A stretch of DNA of 11,555 nt from Ramlibacter tataouinensis. Its GTDB lineage: Bacteria; Pseudomonadota; Gammaproteobacteria; Burkholderiales; Burkholderiaceae_C. The position numbers and the translations under genes are program-made. A model generated the notes under the pieces. That model had not been told where the DNA came from, did no database searches, and worked only from the letters and a program-made list of their open reading frames with translations. The stretch's first letter is position 1. Each line of letters starts with the position of its first letter. Shown here in pieces: positions 7,982-11,555 of this stretch. The DNA is taken from NCBI GenBank assembly GCA_002427815.1, contig DIZF01000021.1, forward strand, positions 80,029 to 91,583, given 5' to 3'.

Positions 7982-9422
7982 CCGACCCGATGAGCTTGAC
8001 GCGGACTTTCTCGCCCACCTTCAGATCGGTTTCGCCCGCGACCAGCTTGCCCTCGGCCGGCGGCGAGAAGATGCGCACCCAGACCCCGCTGGTGTTGCTG
8101 CCGGTCACGAGTCCGTCGAAGTACTGGCCGACGCGCGATTCGAGCACCAGGGCCGCGTCCGATTTGCGCATCTGCCGCTCCACCTTCTGGGCGGCATCTT
8201 CCTGCCGGGTGCAGTGCAGGGCCAGCTGCTCCAGCTCGGCACGGCTGTACGCCTGAGGGGCGCCGGCCAGCGACGCCTTGAGCAGGCGCAAGGTGATCAG
8301 GTCGGGGAAACGCCGGTTGGGCGCGGTGGAGTGCATGTAGTCGCGCACCGCCAGCCCGAAGTGCCCCACGCCAGGAGCGCCCGGCACTTCCAGCACATAT
8401 TCGCCCGAGCCCATGAGCTTGATGATGACCAGCGACAGATCCGGAAAGCGCAGCGGATCGGCCAGATGGCGCTTGGCCAGGAAGGCCGCCAGCGCCCTGG
8501 AGTCGGGCTCGGCCGGCAGCGGCTCGCCGTAGTCCTTGGCCACCTCGACGATGCGCAACCACCGTTCCGGCGACTTCACAACGCGGCGGATCGAGGCGCA
8601 GCCGCGCGACGCCAGAAACCGCGCGGTGCAGCCATTGGTGGCGATCATCATTTCCTCGATCAACTGGCGGGCCCGGTTTTGCACCTGCTCGCGGATGTCG
8701 ACCACTTTCTCGTCCTCGAACACCGCGCGCGGCTGGAAAGTCTGGAACTCGAGGGAGCCCTCGGCATGCCGGCGCAGGCGCAGCTTCTGCGCCAGGGCGT
8801 CCTGTGTGCGCAGTTGAGCGTCCATGCCGGCCACCATCGCGGCCGCAGCGGGCAATTGCGCCCCGGTTTCCATCCATGCCGAGACCGCGTCATAGGCCAG
8901 CTTGGCCTTGTTGCGCACCCTGGCCCGGTAGACGGTGGAAGCCGTGAGCAAGGCATCGCTGTTGAACACCATCTCGTTCACCAGGGCCAGCCGGTCCCGG
9001 CCGGCATTCAGCGAAGTGAGGTCGGTGCAAAGGCGTTCCGGCAGCATGGGGAAGTTGCGCGCCGAGGTGTAGACCGACGTGGTGTTGATGCGGGCATGCT
9101 CGTCGATGGGGGAGCCTTTCCTGACCACGGCATCCACGTCGGCAATCGCCACCAGCATTTTCACGCCGCCATCGGGCAGCGCCTGGCTGACGGTGAGCTG
9201 ATCCAGGTCGAGCGAGTCGTCGTTGTCGATGGAGCACCACAGCAGCGCCGTCAGATCCTGAATGGCCGTGCCGGCCGCGTCGCTCTCGCGGCCCGGGCCG
9301 GCAATGGCGGCCGACTGGGCAACGGCCTTGGCCGGGAACTCGGGCTCGAGGCCGCGCTCGTGCATGACACGGGTGGCGATACGGATGAGGTCTGAGCGGT
9401 GGTGCGGATGATTGGCTTGCAT
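7941..9422 (-). CDS. RNB-domain 3'-5' exoribonuclease, short form
   Basis: The 493-residue product belongs to the RNase II/R family of processive RNA exonucleases. The RNB domain begins at about residue 55 with SIDNDDSLDLDQ: the metal-binding aspartates are Asp66, Asp72 and Asp74, while the fourth position of the classical cluster is Gln75. Further family marks are EEMMIATN (256-263), and STAPNRRFPD (365-374), equivalent to the SPIRKY region with the catalytic arginine. A C-terminal S1 RNA-binding domain covers about 430-493. The N-terminal cold-shock domains of E. coli RNase II (644 residues) and RNase R are absent; a 55-residue helical segment takes their place. The gene lies 18 nt after a small ORF and overlaps the Mg2+ ATPase gene, suggesting one transcript. 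A TATATT box (9431-9436) stands just upstream. Sure of the family, less of its RNA targets. Confidence 0.93.
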   Translation of the reverse strand: MQANHPHHRSDLIRIATRVMHERGLEPEFPAKAVAQSAAIAGPGRESDAAGTAIQDLTALLWCSIDNDDSLDLDQLTVSQALPDGGVKMLVAIADVDAVVRKGSPIDEHARINTTSVYTSARNFPMLPERLCTDLTSLNAGRDRLALVNEMVFNSDALLTASTVYRARVRNKAKLAYDAVSAWMETGAQLPAAAAMVAGMDAQLRTQDALAQKLRLRRHAEGSLEFQTFQPRAVFEDEKVVDIREQVQNRARQLIEEMMIATNGCTARFLASRGCASIRRVVKSPERWLRIVEVAKDYGEPLPAEPDSRALAAFLAKRHLADPLRFPDLSLVIIKLMGSGEYVLEVPGAPGVGHFGLAVRDYMHSTAPNRRFPDLITLRLLKASLAGAPQAYSRAELEQLALHCTRQEDAAQKVERQMRKSDAALVLESRVGQYFDGLVTGSNTSGVWVRIFSPPAEGKLVAGETDLKVGEKVRVKLIGSDVERGFIDFARAR

Positions 9423-9440
9423 CAGGCCAATATAGCGCGC

Positions 9441-9734
9441 TCAGGAAGCCGATAGCTTTTTCACGATCGCGTCGCGCAATGGGAAGAGATCCTTGTCCCC
9501 GTCAAACCCGGCTGCCGGGCTGTTGCCGGTGTGAACGATGACCATCTGGGCGGCATCGCGGCGAGAGATCTCCCCCGCAAAGGCAACACACGCGGCCCGA
9601 AATTGATTGGCCTGCGTCGTTGGCCGCCGCGTGTTGTCCTGAGTGAACCCGTAGACCGAGACCTCCTCGACGCCGAGCGCCTTGCACGCAAGGCGGGTGA
9701 CTGCCCTCACTGACTTCATACACGATTCATACAC
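9441..9734 (-). pseudogene. Cis-prenyltransferase (UppS)-like fragment or divergent small gene
   Basis: A 97-codon frame starts at GTG 9734 (or ATG 9719, giving 92 residues). It contains GVEEVSVYGFTQDNTRRP (about residues 21-38), close to the isoprenyl transferase motif G-x-x-x-(L/V)-(S/T)-x-Y-x-F-S-x-E-N-x-x-R-P of undecaprenyl diphosphate synthases. Such enzymes are about 250 residues long and need an N-terminal D-G-N-x-R-W, which is absent here. The frame stays open only to a TAG at 9780-9782 and contains PRRP but no DGN. The C-terminal half lacks the NYGGR-type motifs. The Trp of FSxENW is Thr. I see no ribosome site. It is best read as a decayed or truncated homologue, though a short functional protein cannot be excluded. 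It lies 18 nt before the exonuclease gene. Confidence 0.5.
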
Positions 9735-9874
9735 GAGGGTTGACCCGCTTTGCGGCCGACGAGGATAGAACCGACCAGCCTACTCCTACTGAGCGCGGTT
9801 CCAAGGCAACGGATCGATTCTATCGACTGAAAAGCGCTTGCGTGGAGACTACTTGAGCTTTGCCTGGTATCCGA

Positions 9875-10288
9875 TCACTCCCAATAGGGCTTGGCTTTGT
9901 AATACGAATGGACTTGCGTTGCCCAGGTCTCATCGGCCATGCGCGGCCACGCATCCTTATCGAATCCCGGGGCGGCTTCCAGCCGTTCCTTGGTGATGTC
10001 AAGCGTAAAGCGCTTCTTCACCGTATCAAGCTTTAACGCGCTCCAAGGTATGGCGAAAAGCTTTTTGCCCATGCCAAGAACGCCACCGTGCGAGAGAACC
10101 GCGTAGGCGATGCGCCCGTTACGCATGTCGATCATGATCTCTTTGAGATCACCGAGATCTTCGTCCTTGGTGTTGTAGATATCCTCACCTTGCAGGGTTT
10201 GCGCTCCCATCAGTTCGGGCCCGGGTCCCTGTTTTTCACCGCTGGTGTAGCGATACATCCCATAGGGATCACGTTCCGTGTAGCTCAT
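9875..10288 (-). CDS. PRC-barrel domain protein
   Basis: The 137-residue cytoplasmic product has a PRC-barrel fold at about residues 28-90: GAQTLQGEDIYN, then DLGDLKEIMIDMRNGRIAY, then LSHGGVLGMGKKLFAIPW, a pattern shared with photosynthetic reaction-centre H-chain and stress-related PRC proteins of proteobacteria. The first 27 residues are polar and Gly/Tyr-rich; the last 45 form a charged tail ending in KPYWE. AGGAG stands 6 nt before ATG 10288, so the start is well supported. It lies 57 nt after the CsbD copy 2 gene on the same strand, probably one operon. PRC-barrel and CsbD genes are both common stress-response genes. Family sure, exact role unknown. Confidence 0.88.
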   Translation of the reverse strand: MSYTERDPYGMYRYTSGEKQGPGPELMGAQTLQGEDIYNTKDEDLGDLKEIMIDMRNGRIAYAVLSHGGVLGMGKKLFAIPWSALKLDTVKKRFTLDITKERLEAAPGFDKDAWPRMADETWATQVHSYYKAKPYWE

Positions 10289-10345
10289 TACTTTCTCCTA
10301 TAAATGTCGATGGAAATACTCGATGCCTCTGGCCGAATGCACGCT

Positions 10346-10528
10346 CTATTTGTGGTTTGAGTTCTTCAGAGCATGCTCCGCATCGCCCACGCCCTTCTGA
10401 ATCTTGCCTTCAGCCTGCTTGGCCAGACCTTTGGCTTGCTGGCCCGTGCTGCCAGTCACTTTTCCAGCCTTCTCCTGCACCTTGCCGGTGGCGTCCTTGA
10501 TAGAGCCCTTGACTTGATCGCGGTTCAT
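10346..10528 (-). CDS. CsbD-like general stress protein, copy 2
   Basis: The 60-residue product begins MNRDQVKGSIKDATGK and ends near LKNSNHK, with the same double GK-x-QEKAGK and GK-x-QK layout as copy 1 at 732-914. I count about 36 identical residues in an ungapped alignment. The upstream frame runs to 10600, but ATG 10528 is preceded by GAGGA about 5 nt away and matches the start of copy 1, so it is the real start. The PRC-barrel gene follows on the same strand. Codon use is less GC-rich than in copy 1, in keeping with the changed composition of this end of the window. Confidence 0.92.
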   Translation of the reverse strand: MNRDQVKGSIKDATGKVQEKAGKVTGSTGQQAKGLAKQAEGKIQKGVGDAEHALKNSNHK

Positions 10529-10702
10529 AAAAATCCTCGGTTGGTTGAAGGTATCGGTTGGCCACGGGTGGCTTTTCTCGACGTGGTTGAGCCTAGCCAC
10601 TGTGTTTTAAGCGTAGCCTCAGACTGCGGGGTCAGTGCGTGTCGGCTTGGTCCTGCGAGGTCACCGCGTCAAGGTGTGTTCACCATTGCTTACATCGCAT
10701 CC

Positions 10703-10735
10703 GCAGTGGTTTGCCACTGCAAACGTATGTTACGT
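10703..10735. repeat. Two adjacent small inverted repeats
   Basis: GCAGTGG (10703-10709) pairs with CCACTGC (10714-10720) around a 4-nt loop, and ACGTA (10723-10727) with TACGT (10731-10735) around TGT. They could be protein-binding sites or remains of mobile DNA; no function can be assigned. Confidence 0.35.
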
Positions 10736-10871
10736 CCTGAAAGTACGGAGTCTGTAGGCGCGGATCCATTGGGCGCGTAGGACATCTCCTGTCCGGCGAC
10801 GTGGCGAGGATGAAGGCTTCGTTTGCCTTCAGCGTGACAGGAAACGGTCGCCTGGGAACGCGAAGTGGGTC

Positions 10872-10958
10872 GGCAATCCAGATTTGCGTCTTCACGGCGT
10901 TCTCGGTGGTGCCCAGGAACGCCTTGATGCGCAGATGCTGCTTGACCCACTTGAACAA
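10872..10958 (-). pseudogene. IS4-family transposase relic (internal fragment)
   Basis: On the minus strand 29 codons read LFKWVKQHLRIKAFLG followed by TTENAVKTQIWIA, which matches the region just after the catalytic Glu of IS4-family transposases (pattern E-L-F-F-K-W-x-K-Q-H-L-R-I-K). The usual W-Q-V-E before it is replaced by QNVAQ, and an in-frame TGA lies at 10986-10988. After IWIA the expected SVYVLVAI is replaced by unrelated DPLRVPRRPF. Both ends are therefore lost and the piece cannot be active. It is from a different copy than the transposase end at 11356-11555, though on the same strand. Confidence 0.75.
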
Positions 10959-11212
10959 CTGGGCGACATTCTGCCCATCAACATCTCACGCGTGAGGTCG
11001 TAGTCCGCTACCGCTTTCACCCTCTGGCGGGTTGTTCGCGCCGATCCAAATTTGAGCCACCGTGCCGACCGAATATTGAGCCGGGGTTGGAAGCCGACGT
11101 TTTGATGGCCGGCTGTGCATAAGTGTAGTGTTTGCCTTGTTCTTGAACCTCCTGGTTGATGTATCGATCTGGCGGGGAATGCCGCGCAGGGCGTAGCCCG
11201 AAGCGGCTTTCC

Positions 11213-11341
11213 CCGGGCGTGCCGCTCAGAACGGCTCCTCCGGTGGCTGCCCACGGATACCGCTGCATCGCTCATGACCGCCGCGGCCATGGCCGATCGA
11301 ACCAGCCTTGGAGCGGCAACGAAATGGATACCTACGCCGAC
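11213..11341 (+). pseudogene. Alpha/beta hydrolase fragment (chloroperoxidase/arylesterase type)
   Basis: The frame reads AAHGYRCIAHDRRGHGRSNQ, then PWSGNEMDTYAD (11246-11341), the very conserved strand-b4 and following region of non-heme chloroperoxidase-like alpha/beta hydrolases. PGVPLR at 11213-11230 may be a degraded HGWPLS, with some codons lost between it and AAHGYR. The nucleophile Ser and the rest of the catalytic triad are absent: the homology stops at TYAD, exactly where IS sequence begins (from about 11342). No start region or ribosome site is seen. This is a truncated remnant of a gene that would be about 270 codons long. Confidence 0.75.
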
Positions 11342-11555
11342 TCAGTAGTGTCCGGTTAAATGTCGAACAAAATCAATTGGTTAGCTGGGATAGGTCGAAC
11401 CGGCTGGGATCGATCGGGCTGCAAGGCGCATGAAACCTCGGTTTTCTCGAAGACCGAGACCGACAGAATCTGTAGGCAGGTATACAGCGAAGCATCGAGA
11501 TGAAGCTCCTTCTTGACGATGGCAATCAGCACGTACGTGGCAACGGCGCACCAGA
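11342..11555 (-). mobile_element. Partial IS4-family insertion sequence (right part outside window)
   Basis: The IS appears to begin near CAGTAGTGTCCGGTTAA (11343-11359), which looks like a terminal inverted repeat carrying the transposase stop codon. The alpha/beta hydrolase homology ends immediately before it. The other end lies outside the window, so target duplication and the full length cannot be seen. Confidence 0.65.
11356..11555 (-). CDS. IS4-family transposase, C-terminal part
   Basis: On the minus strand 65 codons run from the window edge to TAA 11356-11358. They read WCAVATYVLIAIVKKELHLD, then ASLYTCLQILSVSVFEKT and finally SCALQPDRSQ with NQLILFDI at the end. This is the characteristic C-terminal tail of a group of IS4-family transposases (usual ending NQLNLFDF). 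No frameshift or stop is seen in the visible part. The DDE catalytic residues would lie outside the window, so intactness cannot be judged. Confidence 0.85.
   Translation of the reverse strand, partial: WCAVATYVLIAIVKKELHLDASLYTCLQILSVSVFEKTEVSCALQPDRSQPVRPIPANQLILFDI

Larger units (their letters stand above)
10529..11212. other. Gene-poor, relic-rich region
   Basis: About 680 nt without an intact gene. It should hold the promoter of the leftward CsbD/PRC operon; a TTGACG box lies on the minus strand near 10671 but no good -10 is visible. It also holds two palindromes (10703-10735) and an IS4 transposase relic (10872-10958). The remaining open frames have no ribosome sites, overlap each other and match no protein I recognise. 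Lower GC than the left part of the window suggests imported or decayed DNA. Confidence 0.5.

Noticed and set aside
7854..9395. 513-codon plus-strand frame opposite the exonuclease
   Set aside because: Antisense shadow; the minus frame has RNB and S1 motifs.
9814..9826. TCGAT-TCT-ATCGA hairpin as a terminator
   Set aside because: Five base pairs and no T-tract; too weak to support.

Overview
This window looks like a chromosomal segment of a high-GC betaproteobacterium, probably of the Burkholderiales. I base that on the strong G/C bias at third codon positions, the gene types (CsbD-type stress proteins, YadGH-type exporter, short RNB exonuclease, diheme cytochrome c) and the compact operons. 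This is inference from composition and family resemblance; no database search was possible.

Layout. Positions 1-1500 hold small stress and envelope genes: an Ala/Lys-rich secreted protein on the minus strand with a terminator hairpin, a CsbD-like protein translationally coupled to a 69-residue protein, and a small lipoprotein that resembles the lysozyme-inhibitor MliC family. Positions 1538-3516 hold a two-TM K+-channel/RCK protein (minus) divergent from a diheme cytochrome c with a TTG start (plus). Positions 3623-5316 are a two-gene ABC-2 exporter (ATPase and permease, ATGA overlap). Positions 5363-9734 form a minus-strand cluster read in the order short cis-prenyltransferase-like fragment, RNB-family exoribonuclease, MgtA-type P-type ATPase, with gaps or overlaps of tens of bases. 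Positions 9875-10528 hold a second stress pair, a second CsbD protein followed by a PRC-barrel protein.

From about 10600 to the right edge the sequence changes character. There are no intact genes, only relics: an isolated 29-codon piece of an IS4-family transposase, several small palindromes, a piece of an alpha/beta hydrolase (chloroperoxidase/arylesterase type), and the 3' end of a second IS4-family transposase running off the window. The hydrolase piece stops where the IS sequence begins, which suggests insertion.

How the genes may work together: much of the intact content relates to membrane ion balance (K+ channel, Mg2+ ATPase), export and general stress (two CsbD proteins, PRC barrel, envelope lipoprotein). 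I see no evidence of a wholly new multi-gene system. The most unusual points are the GYA selectivity filter of the K+ channel, the missing fourth aspartate in the RNB active site, the truncated cis-prenyltransferase fragment placed directly before the exonuclease gene, and the decayed IS-rich right end.
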